NCBI RefSeq assembly: GCF_004791695.1
Contig: NZ_SRSO01000025.1
Coordinates: 17,144-81,143 of the forward strand
Length of the DNA: 64,000 nt
Reading direction: 5' to 3'
DNA from: Flavivirga rizhaonensis
GTDB lineage: Bacteria; Bacteroidota; Bacteroidia; Flavobacteriales; Flavobacteriaceae
The number at the start of each line of letters is the position of its first letter. The stretch's first letter is position 1. The position numbers were made by a program, and so were the translations under genes. Positions 1-8,225 of this stretch are shown one piece after another. The notes below the pieces were generated by a model. The model made no database searches. It was not told the DNA's origin and saw only the letters and a list, made by a program, of their open reading frames with translations.

Positions 1-1035
1 ATAAAAGCTATTAGACACGTTGTTAGACCTTCTGTCAGCTATAATATAAATCCTGCTTTTGACAAATATTATGAAAATGCCGAAGTTGTAAATGCTGATG
101 GCTTGACTGAAGGAGAATTGGATGTTATTTTAGATAATGTGAATTTAGAGTATACGCGTTTTCAGCAGGCATCTATTTTTGGAACACCTAATAAAAACTT
201 CTCGAGTTCTATGGGCTTATCCCTATCTAACAATCTAGAAGCCAAAGTTCGTGATAAGGATAGTACAGCCACAGAACCAAAAAAAGTGGTTTTATTAAAT
301 AACCTGAATTTTTCTACTTCTTATAATTTTGCTGGTGATTCGTTGCAATGGAGTCCAGTTAGAATGAGTGGTGGTACACAGCTATTTGATGGCAAGATGA
401 ATGTGAATTTTGGTGCCACTTTTGACCCTTACGCACTGGACAACAATAACAATAAAATTGACAAATTTAATATTGACAATGGCGGTAGCCTTTTTAGGCT
501 AACAAGTGCAAACCTAACTACTGGTTGGTCTATATCTAGTAAAAAAGGGGGCAAAGAAAAAGATAAAAATCTTGAAGAGAATTTGCGAAGCGGTGGCCGT
601 GCTGATGATCTGTTTGGCGTTTCTGAAGATTTTGCTAACCAACAGATCGATAGTAAAAAGGATGGTGATAAAGAAGAACCCCCAAGCGAGCACTATAATT
701 ATAAAATTCCTTGGAATTTGCGTATAGCATATGCCGTAAACTATTCAAATTCCAGACGCCAAAATGAAATTTCCTCGCATTCTCTTATGTTTTCCGGAGA
801 ATTAGAGTTATCACCCAAATGGTCTATTGGAGCTTCATCGGGTTATGATTTAAAAAATGCTGGGTTTACTTATACACAACTGCGTTTTGAGCGTGATTTA
901 CTAAGTTGGCGCATGAACTTTAGTTGGGTTCCTTTTAGTTCAAGAAGTTCTTGGAATTTCTTTATTGGTATTAAATCAAGTATTTTACAAGATTTAAAAT
1001 ATGAAAAACGTAGACAGCCAGATATTCAACTCTAG
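1..1035 (+). CDS. lptD: LptD-like outer membrane LPS-assembly protein, C-terminal part
   Basis: The frame is open from the first base of the window, so the gene begins upstream; 344 codons and a TAG stop are visible. Alternating polar and aromatic strands throughout fit a beta-barrel outer membrane protein. The last stretch, with the RMNFSWVPF and SSILQDLKYEKRR motifs, resembles the C-terminus of the large Bacteroidota LptD/OstA-type proteins, which insert lipopolysaccharide into the outer leaflet. A charged, low-complexity insertion (Lys/Glu/Asp-rich, about residues 180-225 of the visible part) probably forms a loop. A ridA gene follows, as I recall it doing in related genomes. The assignment rests on recognition of the C-terminal style; the N-terminal periplasmic domain is not in view. 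Confidence 0.7.
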   Translation: MKAIRHVVRPSVSYNINPAFDKYYENAEVVNADGLTEGELDVILDNVNLEYTRFQQASIFGTPNKNFSSSMGLSLSNNLEAKVRDKDSTATEPKKVVLLNNLNFSTSYNFAGDSLQWSPVRMSGGTQLFDGKMNVNFGATFDPYALDNNNNKIDKFNIDNGGSLFRLTSANLTTGWSISSKKGGKEKDKNLEENLRSGGRADDLFGVSEDFANQQIDSKKDGDKEEPPSEHYNYKIPWNLRIAYAVNYSNSRRQNEISSHSLMFSGELELSPKWSIGASSGYDLKNAGFTYTQLRFERDLLSWRMNFSWVPFSSRSSWNFFIGIKSSILQDLKYEKRRQPDIQL

Positions 1036-1098
1036 ATATTAAGTTTAAATAAATTATTATAAGATTTCCGCTTTGCGGAAATGAAAAATATATTTTTT

Positions 1099-1479
1099 AT
1101 GAAAAAGATAATTACTACACCTAAAGCCCCTGCTCCTATTGGCCCTTATAATCAAGCTGTGTTAAGTGGCAATACATTATATACTTCGGGACAAATTGCC
1201 TTAAACCCAGAAACAGGAGTGCTTATTTTGGATGACATAAAAACTGAAACGGATCAAGTCATGCAAAATTTAAAAGCAGTTTTAGAAGCGGCAGATATGA
1301 CTTTTGAGCATGTTATTAAAACATCTATTTTTATTAGTAATATGGACAATTTTACTCAAATTAACGAGGTTTATGGCAGTTATTTTAATGATGAAACTGC
1401 TCCAGCTCGAGAAACTGTACAAGTTGCCAGACTTCCTAAAGATGTTAATGTAGAAATTAGCATGATTGCTGTTAAGTAA
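1099..1479 (+). CDS. ridA: RidA family enamine/imine deaminase
   Basis: This is a 126-residue Rid (YjgF/YER057c/UK114) protein. The family hydrolyses reactive 2-aminoacrylate and related enamines released by PLP enzymes. The start KKIITTPKAPAPIGPYNQAV and the end segment PARETVQVARLPKDVNVEI, which carries the conserved substrate-binding Arg, are textbook for the family, and the length is typical. An in-frame ATG lies 18 nt upstream (1081) and would add MKNIFF; I prefer 1099 because family members start there. It lies 63 nt downstream of the lptD-like gene, probably in the same transcript. Function at family level is secure; the exact start is the only doubt. Confidence 0.93.
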   Translation: MKKIITTPKAPAPIGPYNQAVLSGNTLYTSGQIALNPETGVLILDDIKTETDQVMQNLKAVLEAADMTFEHVIKTSIFISNMDNFTQINEVYGSYFNDETAPARETVQVARLPKDVNVEISMIAVK

Positions 1480-1501
1480 AGGTTTACGTTTTATTTATTA
1501 T

Positions 1502-1533
1502 TTACTTTTCTTTGCGCGTCCAAAGAAAAGTAA
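1502..1533. repeat. 13-bp-arm palindrome (REP-like)
   Basis: The arms TTACTTTTCTTTG (1502-1514) and CAAAGAAAAGTAA (1521-1533) are perfect inverted repeats around a CGCGTC loop. It begins 22 nt after the ridA stop but is not followed by a T-run, so it is not a standard terminator. I recall similar palindromes in gaps of other Flavobacteriaceae genomes; copy number cannot be judged here. Confidence 0.6.
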
Positions 1534-1930
1534 CAAAAGAAAAGACGCCCCTTCGATAGGAATTTCTTCTCTTAGCTTACGCTTGAGAAGAACCAAGCAC
1601 AAAACTTCGACGTCGCGCCAATGCGACATCCTATACTACGCTCCTGGCTTTTGAAGCTTTTGTACTTTATTCTTACGAAGGGTCGGGGATTGCCTGATGG
1701 TCATTTCTTAACGAGCAGCTTAAACCCTTTTTTTAATCTTATAATCATCTATTTAGGTGAGAACGACCTGTTCAAAAGGTGTTAACATTTTCGGTATACT
1801 TAGCTATCGATAAGGCAAGTTTACGAGAATGACAATTTCAACGGAAATCCTGCTTTTGCCAGTTTACCAAGTCATAGGCATGGCAGGCTGACCCGAGGCT
1901 CTGCGGGGAGTTCTTTTCGATTAAAACATC
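1534..1930. other. Non-coding intergenic stretch
   Basis: There is no credible gene in about 400 nt between ridA and the convergent hybrid kinase. The sequence is more GC-rich than its surroundings and contains several short inverted segments (for example around 1889-1907, GACCCGAGGCTCTGCGGGG). It resembles spacer DNA built from repeat fragments. A short open frame through 1466-1654 covers the palindrome and is not convincing. Confidence 0.5.
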
Positions 1931-3349
1931 TTAAGTCGAAGAATTTTTCTTAGAGTATTTAACTAATAACTCCTTTAGTCTATCTGTTTCTATTGGTTTT
2001 GCCAAAAACTCATCAATTCCTGCTGATTTTGCGTGATTAATGTCTTCTTCAAAAGCACTTGCAGAAACAGCAATTATAGGTGTATTATTTTTAATATATT
2101 TTTCAGTCTCTTGAATAGCTTTAGTTGCCTGATAACCATCCATATCTGGCATATAAATGTCCATAAAAACCATATCGAAATCTAAAATTTTATATAAATC
2201 TACAGCTTCAATACCGTTTTTTGCAAATGTACAATCGGCTCCTTGGCGCTCCAGTAAAAATTTAATTACTTTTTGATTCATCCGGTTATCTTCTGCAACT
2301 AAAACACTAAATTTATCTAAAAGGATTGGTTGTTGCTCGGTATTCTCTGTTTTTATATTCAATGTCTTTTTTAACTGTAAGCTAAAGTAGAAAGTAGATC
2401 CTTCATTTTCTTTACTTTCTAATTTTAAATCACCACCCATTAATTTTACTAATTGATGTGAAATGGAAAGTCCAATTCCCCCTCCTTTATAATACCGCAT
2501 CATAGATGCATCATATGGGCTTGAAGCGTTATTGAAAATGCGTTTAATTTCTTCTTGCCTCATGCCTACACCCGTATCTTTAATATAAAACGTAACTATT
2601 TGATCTTCATCAATACTAACCGTTTGATCAACTATAATTGATATCTTACCAGAATTTGTAAATTTTATAGCATTATTAATCAGATTTATTAATACTTGCT
2701 GAATCCTAGCCGAATCTCCTAAAACAGAAAATGTGTCTTTTTCTTCATATAAAAACTTAAAATCGAATTCTAAACCTTTTTCCCATGCTTGATATTCAAA
2801 AACTTTAAAAAGATGAAATAAGTCCGATTTTAAATCTATCGCCAATAAATTTAATTGAAGGCTTTCTATTTTCACATCTGCATTATCAGTTACCATATTT
2901 ACTAATTGCAATAGATGCTTTGAAGAATATTCTGCAATTTCAACCTGTGCTTTTTGGTCACTATCAAGATTTGTTTGCTTTAACATATTCAGCATCCCCA
3001 AAACAGTACTAAGAGGTGTTCGAACTTCATAACTCATGTTTGACAAATAGATTGATTTGTGTTCAATCATTCTATCAGATTCCTTCAAACTCGTTTTCAA
3101 CTCATTAATTCGTAAATTCAAATTTGATTGCCTAGTATCATTTTTTAATTGATTCTTAAAAAAATACTGTAGTACAAAAACCTGAGCTATCGTTAAAAAA
3201 AATAAGAATAGCGCTATCGTTTCTAAATCAATTTTCTTTTCAAGAAATAAATAACCTCCTAACAAGATTGTGAGGATAGAAACAAAAATAAAGAAAGATA
3301 GTATCCTTCTTTTTTTTATAGATTTAAAAAACTGTGAGAAAAAGCTCAT
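1931..3349 (-). CDS. Hybrid histidine kinase-like protein with Tyr in place of the H-box His
   Basis: A 472-residue membrane-bound hybrid kinase. Two hydrophobic segments (about 16-34 and 43-62) are followed by a short coiled region, a HisKA-like helix pair (about 95-160), a HATPase domain (about 200-335: N-box with NLINNAIKF, G1 DTGVGM, G2 GGGIGL) and a receiver domain (about 346-465) with phospho-acceptor Asp397 in FMDIYMPDMDG. The H-box reads NMSYEVRTPL where NMSHEIRTPL is expected, so residue 107 is Tyr (codon TAT, positions 3029-3031). The ATP lid and receiver look intact. It may be a pseudokinase, a phosphatase-only protein or a receiver fed by another kinase. There is no sensor domain beyond the membrane segments and no adjacent partner gene. 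Confidence 0.85.
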   Translation of the reverse strand: MSFFSQFFKSIKKRRILSFFIFVSILTILLGGYLFLEKKIDLETIALFLFFLTIAQVFVLQYFFKNQLKNDTRQSNLNLRINELKTSLKESDRMIEHKSIYLSNMSYEVRTPLSTVLGMLNMLKQTNLDSDQKAQVEIAEYSSKHLLQLVNMVTDNADVKIESLQLNLLAIDLKSDLFHLFKVFEYQAWEKGLEFDFKFLYEEKDTFSVLGDSARIQQVLINLINNAIKFTNSGKISIIVDQTVSIDEDQIVTFYIKDTGVGMRQEEIKRIFNNASSPYDASMMRYYKGGGIGLSISHQLVKLMGGDLKLESKENEGSTFYFSLQLKKTLNIKTENTEQQPILLDKFSVLVAEDNRMNQKVIKFLLERQGADCTFAKNGIEAVDLYKILDFDMVFMDIYMPDMDGYQATKAIQETEKYIKNNTPIIAVSASAFEEDINHAKSAGIDEFLAKPIETDRLKELLVKYSKKNSST

Positions 3350-3714
3350 TTATTAGTAAGTTTCAACAAACTTATTCAAATTATATCAAACTTTATAATT
3401 CCTTTATTTTTATTTCTCTAAATTCTATACCTGATCTTCTGATTGTAGACTGATATTAATTCTCTTTATTAAAATACAAAAGTCAGTATTTTATATTTCA
3501 ATAATATCTTTAATTATGACGCGTATAATGGGGACTACAGGTATTATCTACTTCCTAATTAAACTTTTACATGTAGAGGAAATTCATCATTTTTTACAAT
3601 AAAAACAATGAACATACAGTAATAAGAAAAAATATCCTTTTAGTCATCCGCATTTTATGATTTTTTATCTAAGATGATATATCATAAAAAAGGTTTCGCA
3701 AAAAATAATAAAGC
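3350..3714. other. AT-rich intergenic region
   Basis: No gene is seen between the sugar kinase stop and the hybrid kinase start, which lie on the same strand. It should hold the promoter of the hybrid kinase. A small palindrome ATGATATATCAT (about 3672-3683) lies just past the kinase stop. I see no recognisable operator. Confidence 0.4.
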
Positions 3715-4575
3715 TTATAAATTTTTAGTATGAAAAGATACCAAACCTTCAATAGGTCTTCTTTCAAAATTACCGACAGTGAATCCCATCTCCTGGGCTA
3801 CTTCTTTTATTTCATCTTGAGAAAAGTACGCTATAGATCCCGCAAAATGAACGGGTGCCGTTTTTAGTTCTTCCTTATATTGCATAATCATATTAGTAGC
3901 AAATAATCGTATGCCTTTCTTTATAAGGTTTATTGTATATTCTGAATCTTTATGTAAAAACATAAATTCAGCAAAGTTGGCTAAATATGCATTAGGGTTA
4001 GGCTGTTTATATAGATTATATTTAATATAATCGGACTCCATGTTAAATTTGCTACCAAAAGCAATTTTAACATCTTCTGGCATATGGTTAAAGTAATAAT
4101 CTCTAATGAGTTGACGTCCATAATAATTACCTGAAGCATCATCCATAACAGAATATCCTAAAGAGGTAACACGTTGCTCTAGTTGCTCACCATCATAGTA
4201 ACTACAATTGGATCCTGTTCCCAAAATGCAAACTACGGCAGCTTCCTTGTCGTGGTTAATTGTAGAATAAACCGCCGCCATAGTATCTTCATTAACTTCT
4301 ATATGAGCATTAATAAATATACTTTGTAATACGCCTTTTAAAAGTTCAACAGGTTTTTCTGTACCACAACCAGCTCCGTAAAAGAAAATATGAGTGACAT
4401 TATTCTTATGTTCTTTTAATAAACTATTTGATTTAATTATCTTTTTAAGTTTCTTCTCTTCCAAAATAGCAGGGTTGAGCCCTTTAGTGCGTATCTTTTC
4501 TAGTAATTGATTTCCATTACCGTCTACTGCTATCCAATCAGATTTTGTAGAACCACTATCAACAATTAAAATCAT
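3715..4575 (-). CDS. N-acetylglucosamine kinase-like BadF/BadG/BcrA/BcrD ATPase
   Basis: A 286-residue ASKHA-fold sugar kinase. The N-terminal phosphate-1 loop DSGSTKSDW (residues 6-14), the central GTGSNC phosphate-2 loop (about 118-123) and the HFAGSIAYF segment near the C-terminus, equivalent to the adenosine loop, fit the BadF/BadG family, whose members include eukaryote-type GlcNAc kinases. It probably phosphorylates an amino sugar in the cytoplasm, for example GlcNAc from wall recycling or chitin. It is the third gene after pfkA and gapA on the same strand, but a strong hairpin with a T-run separates it from gapA, so its expression probably depends on read-through or a separate promoter. 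Substrate is inferred from the family. Confidence 0.8.
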   Translation of the reverse strand: MILIVDSGSTKSDWIAVDGNGNQLLEKIRTKGLNPAILEEKKLKKIIKSNSLLKEHKNNVTHIFFYGAGCGTEKPVELLKGVLQSIFINAHIEVNEDTMAAVYSTINHDKEAAVVCILGTGSNCSYYDGEQLEQRVTSLGYSVMDDASGNYYGRQLIRDYYFNHMPEDVKIAFGSKFNMESDYIKYNLYKQPNPNAYLANFAEFMFLHKDSEYTINLIKKGIRLFATNMIMQYKEELKTAPVHFAGSIAYFSQDEIKEVAQEMGFTVGNFERRPIEGLVSFHTKNL

Positions 4576-4582
4576 AAGTTTT

Positions 4583-4638
4583 TAAATAAAAAGAGTCCAC
4601 AGAATCACCTTATTATTAATAAAGTGATTCTGTGGACT
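4583..4638 (-). terminator. Strong intrinsic terminator or attenuator between gapA and the sugar kinase
   Basis: Perfect 15-bp arms AGTCCACAGAATCAC (4594-4608) and GTGATTCTGTGGACT (4624-4638) flank an AT-rich loop. Read on the minus strand the hairpin runs into CTTTTTATTT, then the ATG of the kinase gene at 4575. It terminates gapA and sits in the leader of the next gene. Confidence 0.85.
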
Positions 4639-4649
4639 AAATTAATAAT

Positions 4650-5651
4650 TTATATTGAACCAATATGCTGAGCTAAGTCAACTAATTTAGTTGAATAACC
4701 ATACTCATTATCATACCAAGATACCAATTTAATAAAGTTATCATTTAATGCCATACTTGCGTTTGCATCGAATGTACTTGTTTTTGGTTCTGATACAAAA
4801 TCTTGAGATACAACACCTTCTTCAGTATATCCTAAAATACCATTTAATTCATTTTCTGAAGCTTCTTTTAAAGCTGCCTTAACTTCATCAAAAGATGCTT
4901 TCTTTTCCAAACGACATGTTAAATCTACTACAGATACATCAACAGTCGGTACTCTAAAAGCCATACCTGTTAATTTTCCATTTAATTCTGGGATTACCTT
5001 TCCTACTGCTTTTGCAGCTCCTGTAGATGCTGGCACTATATTGTTTAAAGATGCTCTACCTAATCTGTAATCTTTTCTTGAAGGTCCATCAACTGTAAAT
5101 TGTGTTGCAGTAGCAGCATGAACTGTAGTCATTAAGCCTTCTGCGATACCAAATTTATCGTTAATTACTTTTGCTAAAGGTGCTAAACAGTTAGTTGTAC
5201 AAGATGCATTAGATACAATAGTATCATTTGCAGTAATTTCGTTATGGTTAACTCCCATTACAAACATTGGAGCATCTGCAGATGGTGCAGAAATAGCTAC
5301 TTTTTTAGCTCCGGCAGTAATGTGTTTTTGAGCACCTTCTAAAGTTGTGAAGATCCCTGTACAATCTAAAACAACTTCCGCCCCAACGGTATCCCATTTT
5401 AAATCTTCAGGGTTACGCTCTGCAGTAATTCTTATTTCTTTTCCGTTTACTACTAAGTTACCGTTATTAGTGTCTATAGTTCCATCAAACTGCCCGTGAA
5501 CAGAATCGTATTTTAATAAATATGCTAAATGGTCAACATCTAGTAAATCGTTTATTCCAACTACTTCAATATCTGGTCTAGAAGCTGCTACTCTGAAAGC
5601 AATTCTTCCAATTCTTCCAAATCCGTTAATTCCTAATTTTAATTTTGACAT
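4650..5651 (-). CDS. gapA: Type I glyceraldehyde-3-phosphate dehydrogenase
   Basis: A 333-residue GAPDH, the usual length. It oxidises glyceraldehyde 3-phosphate to 1,3-bisphosphoglycerate in glycolysis. The Rossmann motif INGFGRIGR is at residues 8-16, the active-site Cys151 lies in SNASCTTNC, and the catalytic His178 in TTVHA. The acidic residue in the INDLLD segment after the second strand suggests NAD rather than NADP preference. The C-terminal WYDNEYGYS motif is intact. It lies 17 nt downstream of pfkA, so the two form a glycolytic operon ending at the hairpin that follows gapA. Confidence 0.98.
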   Translation of the reverse strand: MSKLKLGINGFGRIGRIAFRVAASRPDIEVVGINDLLDVDHLAYLLKYDSVHGQFDGTIDTNNGNLVVNGKEIRITAERNPEDLKWDTVGAEVVLDCTGIFTTLEGAQKHITAGAKKVAISAPSADAPMFVMGVNHNEITANDTIVSNASCTTNCLAPLAKVINDKFGIAEGLMTTVHAATATQFTVDGPSRKDYRLGRASLNNIVPASTGAAKAVGKVIPELNGKLTGMAFRVPTVDVSVVDLTCRLEKKASFDEVKAALKEASENELNGILGYTEEGVVSQDFVSEPKTSTFDANASMALNDNFIKLVSWYDNEYGYSTKLVDLAQHIGSI

Positions 5652-5668
5652 AATCTTATTTATAAATG

Positions 5669-6655
5669 TTAAGTGCTCATAATGTCTGATACACGCAATA
5701 ATTCTAAGTTAATTTTTGACTTTCCTTTTATGGCTTTTTCTAATGGTGTTAATTCTACTTTATTATCTAATAACCCTACCATATAATTAGTTTCTCCTTC
5801 TAATAAAGACTCTACCGCCTTTACTCCCATTCTACTGGCTAAAACACGGTCGAAACATGATGGTGCTCCTCCACGTTGCATATGACCTAAAACTGATACA
5901 CGCACATCGTAACCTTCCATGTTTTCATCTACATAGTCTTTTAATTCGAATATGTTTTTACCAATTTTATCACCTTCTGCAACTATAACAATGCTTGAAG
6001 TCTTACCCGATTTTCTACTTTTATTCAGCGATTCTACTAATCTATCTAATCCTAAGTCTTCTTCTGGGATCAAGATTTCTTCAGCACCACCTGCTATACC
6101 TACGTTTAAAGCTATATGCCCTACATCGCGTCCCATCACTTCAATAAAGAATAGTCTGTTATGAGAACTCGCTGTATCACGAATCTTATCTATAGCATCG
6201 ACTACTGTATTTAAAGCTGTATCGAATCCTAAAGTATGAGAAGTTCCATAAATATCATTATCGATCGTACCAGGAATTCCCATTACTGGAAAACCAAATT
6301 CCTGATTAAAAATAAGAGCTCCTGTAAAAGAACCATCACCACCAACAACAACTAATCCATCAATGTGGGCATCAATTAATTGCTTGTATGCTATTTTTCG
6401 TCCTTCTTCTGTTCTAAATTCTTTTGATCGTGCAGATTTTAATATGGTTCCTCCTTTGTTTATAATCCCTCTTACGCTACGAGCATCCATAGCCTTAAAA
6501 TCACCTTCAATCAAACCTTCGTAACCACGATAAACGCCTACACATTCCACCTCATGGTAAGCACATGTTCTAACTACTGAACGAATAGCTGCATTCATTC
6601 CTGGAGAATCTCCTCCGGAAGTCAAAACGGCTAGTTTTTTCATTGCTTTTCCCAT
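5669..6655 (-). CDS. pfkA: ATP-dependent 6-phosphofructokinase
   Basis: A 328-residue bacterial PfkA, which phosphorylates fructose 6-phosphate in glycolysis. The N-terminal LTSGGDSPGMNAAIR block binds ATP. GGDGS (about residue 105-109) has the Gly expected of an ATP-using rather than pyrophosphate-using enzyme, and PGTIDNDI (about 128-135) carries the catalytic Asp. The HMQRGG segment contributes to the substrate site. The longest frame would begin with a TTG codon at 6658; the ATG at 6655 gives MGKAMKKLAVL and fits the family better, with the inner ATG at 6643 also possible. It is followed by gapA after a 17-nt gap. Confidence 0.97.
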   Translation of the reverse strand: MGKAMKKLAVLTSGGDSPGMNAAIRSVVRTCAYHEVECVGVYRGYEGLIEGDFKAMDARSVRGIINKGGTILKSARSKEFRTEEGRKIAYKQLIDAHIDGLVVVGGDGSFTGALIFNQEFGFPVMGIPGTIDNDIYGTSHTLGFDTALNTVVDAIDKIRDTASSHNRLFFIEVMGRDVGHIALNVGIAGGAEEILIPEEDLGLDRLVESLNKSRKSGKTSSIVIVAEGDKIGKNIFELKDYVDENMEGYDVRVSVLGHMQRGGAPSCFDRVLASRMGVKAVESLLEGETNYMVGLLDNKVELTPLEKAIKGKSKINLELLRVSDIMST

Positions 6656-6827
6656 CAAAATTTATTATTTACAGGTAAAATTAGTAAACAAAATGCACAT
6701 ATCTATAAGCATTTATCTTATTTTAATTATAGTTGTTAAACTATAACGTTTTAGTTAATAAAAAAATACTATTTGCTACTAAAACAGCTATAAATAAAGC
6801 AAAAAATGATGTTTTACTTTCTTTTCT

Positions 6828-7658
6828 TTACACTAAATAAATACCATCTGATTTTATTTCAATCTGTCGTTGTTTATATAAAGTGCCAACGGCTTTTTTG
6901 AAATTTTTCTTACTCATTTGAAGTGTTTCCTTAATAACTTCCGGACTTGATTTATCTGTCAATTTTAAATAACCACTATTATCATGAAGTTCATTCAGAA
7001 TGCGTTCTGCATTAGGCTCAATATTTCTATATCCTATTTGTCCTAAAGCAATATCTAACTTATTTCCTGGACGGATTTTCTTAACTATACCTTTTAATTT
7101 ATCTCCAACACTAAGGTCTGAAAAAATAGCATCTTTATAAATAAGTCCAGAATGTATTTTATTTACTATAACATTCATTCCTATGTCTGATGGGTGAGAT
7201 ACTATTAAATCAACCTCATCAAATACCTTTACGGTTAATTCTTTATTATTTAAAAACCGATTCGTTTTACTTGATGCCACCAACCTATCGGTTTTTTCAT
7301 CTAAATAACAATGCACCAAATACCATCCACCTGGTTTCATTTTAAAGGCTTGTTCTTTAAACGGACAAAATAATTCTTTAACCAATCCCCAATCTAAAAA
7401 AGCTCCATAATCAGTTATCTGGTTACAACGTAATAAAGCAAAATCATCACGCTTAATATATGGCATGTCTGTGGTAGCGACAGGGCGCTCTTCATTATCC
7501 AAATACACAAATACCTCTAGCTTATCCCAAATTTTAAAAGCCTCTGGGACGTATCTATTTGGTAATAAAACTTCATTATCATCATCATCAATTAAATACA
7601 CTCCATGATCTGTTTCACGAAGTATTTCTAATGTATTTATCTGTCCTAAATGTATCAT
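6828..7658 (-). CDS. CvfB-like S1 RNA-binding protein
   Basis: A 276-residue protein of the CvfB/YitL family. The N-terminus consists of tandem S1-like barrels (IHLGQINTL at the start, then a DYGAFLDWG segment about residues 83-91, typical of an S1 strand-loop). A third barrel lies around 130-205, and a C-terminal winged-helix segment (about 225-276) includes LQMSKKNFKKAVGTLYKQRQ. The family binds RNA and influences virulence or stress regulators in Firmicutes; its role in Bacteroidota is not established. It appears monocistronic, with about 170 nt to pfkA downstream and its own upstream gap. Confidence 0.88.
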   Translation of the reverse strand: MIHLGQINTLEILRETDHGVYLIDDDDNEVLLPNRYVPEAFKIWDKLEVFVYLDNEERPVATTDMPYIKRDDFALLRCNQITDYGAFLDWGLVKELFCPFKEQAFKMKPGGWYLVHCYLDEKTDRLVASSKTNRFLNNKELTVKVFDEVDLIVSHPSDIGMNVIVNKIHSGLIYKDAIFSDLSVGDKLKGIVKKIRPGNKLDIALGQIGYRNIEPNAERILNELHDNSGYLKLTDKSSPEVIKETLQMSKKNFKKAVGTLYKQRQIEIKSDGIYLV

Positions 7659-7738
7659 GTGGCAAAGGTAATGATATTAGACTGAGTATTTTTATTTGAA
7701 TTTAAACGATTTCCAAATTAAGTATGTGCATATTATAC

Positions 7739-7767
7739 AAAAAAAACGCCACAACAATTGTAACGTT
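7739..7767 (-). terminator. Intrinsic terminator of the DUF2853 gene
   Basis: The arms AACGCCACAA (7745-7754) and TTGTAACGTT (7758-7767) pair on the minus strand, with two imperfect pairs, and run into eight T residues (7746-7739). It lies 27 nt past the stop of the gene ending at 7794. Confidence 0.65.
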
Positions 7768-7793
7768 TATGATATCAATATAAAATAGTTCCG

Positions 7794-8132
7794 CTAGTAA
7801 GCTGATTCTTTTTTAAAATGCTTTGTTAATAAATAATATACAACGACTCTATATTTATTGCGATTAGATTGTCCATACTTATCCATTATAGTAGTAATGC
7901 CGATATCTAAATCGGTACTATCTTTTAATCCTAACTTCTTAATTAAAAAATTATTTTTTACTGTAGCAAGTTCTGACGAGTCAGAACCAGAAACTGTTGA
8001 AGAATCTGCATTGTATATTGATGGACCACAACCAATAGTTATTTTAGTTAGTAAATCCATATCTACATGAACCCCGAATTTGTCTTTTAAATCTGCAGCA
8101 TACTTTACAATAAGCTCGTCTCTTTTACTCAT
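7794..8132 (-). CDS. DUF2853 family protein
   Basis: A 112-residue cytoplasmic protein that I recognise as DUF2853, a small helical family of unknown role. The family signature is visible in the N-terminal KYAADLKDKFG, the central CGPSIYN and the C-terminal YRVVVYYLLTKHF. The whole protein is hydrophilic with no signal peptide or membrane segment. The Ser-rich linker in the middle (STVSGSDSSE, about residues 44-53) is a typical feature. It sits alone, followed by a terminator, and between menD and the CvfB-like gene. I can assign only the family. Confidence 0.85.
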   Translation of the reverse strand: MSKRDELIVKYAADLKDKFGVHVDMDLLTKITIGCGPSIYNADSSTVSGSDSSELATVKNNFLIKKLGLKDSTDLDIGITTIMDKYGQSNRNKYRVVVYYLLTKHFKKESAY

Positions 8133-8225
8133 AATGATATATTTTGTGTGTTTTTAAAATACTGTATTCATAATTAAAGATAACTATTTTTAGACTCAAA
8201 GAATAAAATAATGTTACACATTATT

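Noticed and set aside
1466..1654. 62-residue plus-strand frame after ridA
   Set aside because: It overlaps the ridA end and runs through the palindrome; composition is Lys/Arg/Ser-rich and it matches no protein I know.
5952..6164. Plus-strand frames opposite pfkA, gapA and menF
   Set aside because: They are antisense shadows of well-supported genes with low-complexity Ser/Leu/Ile composition.
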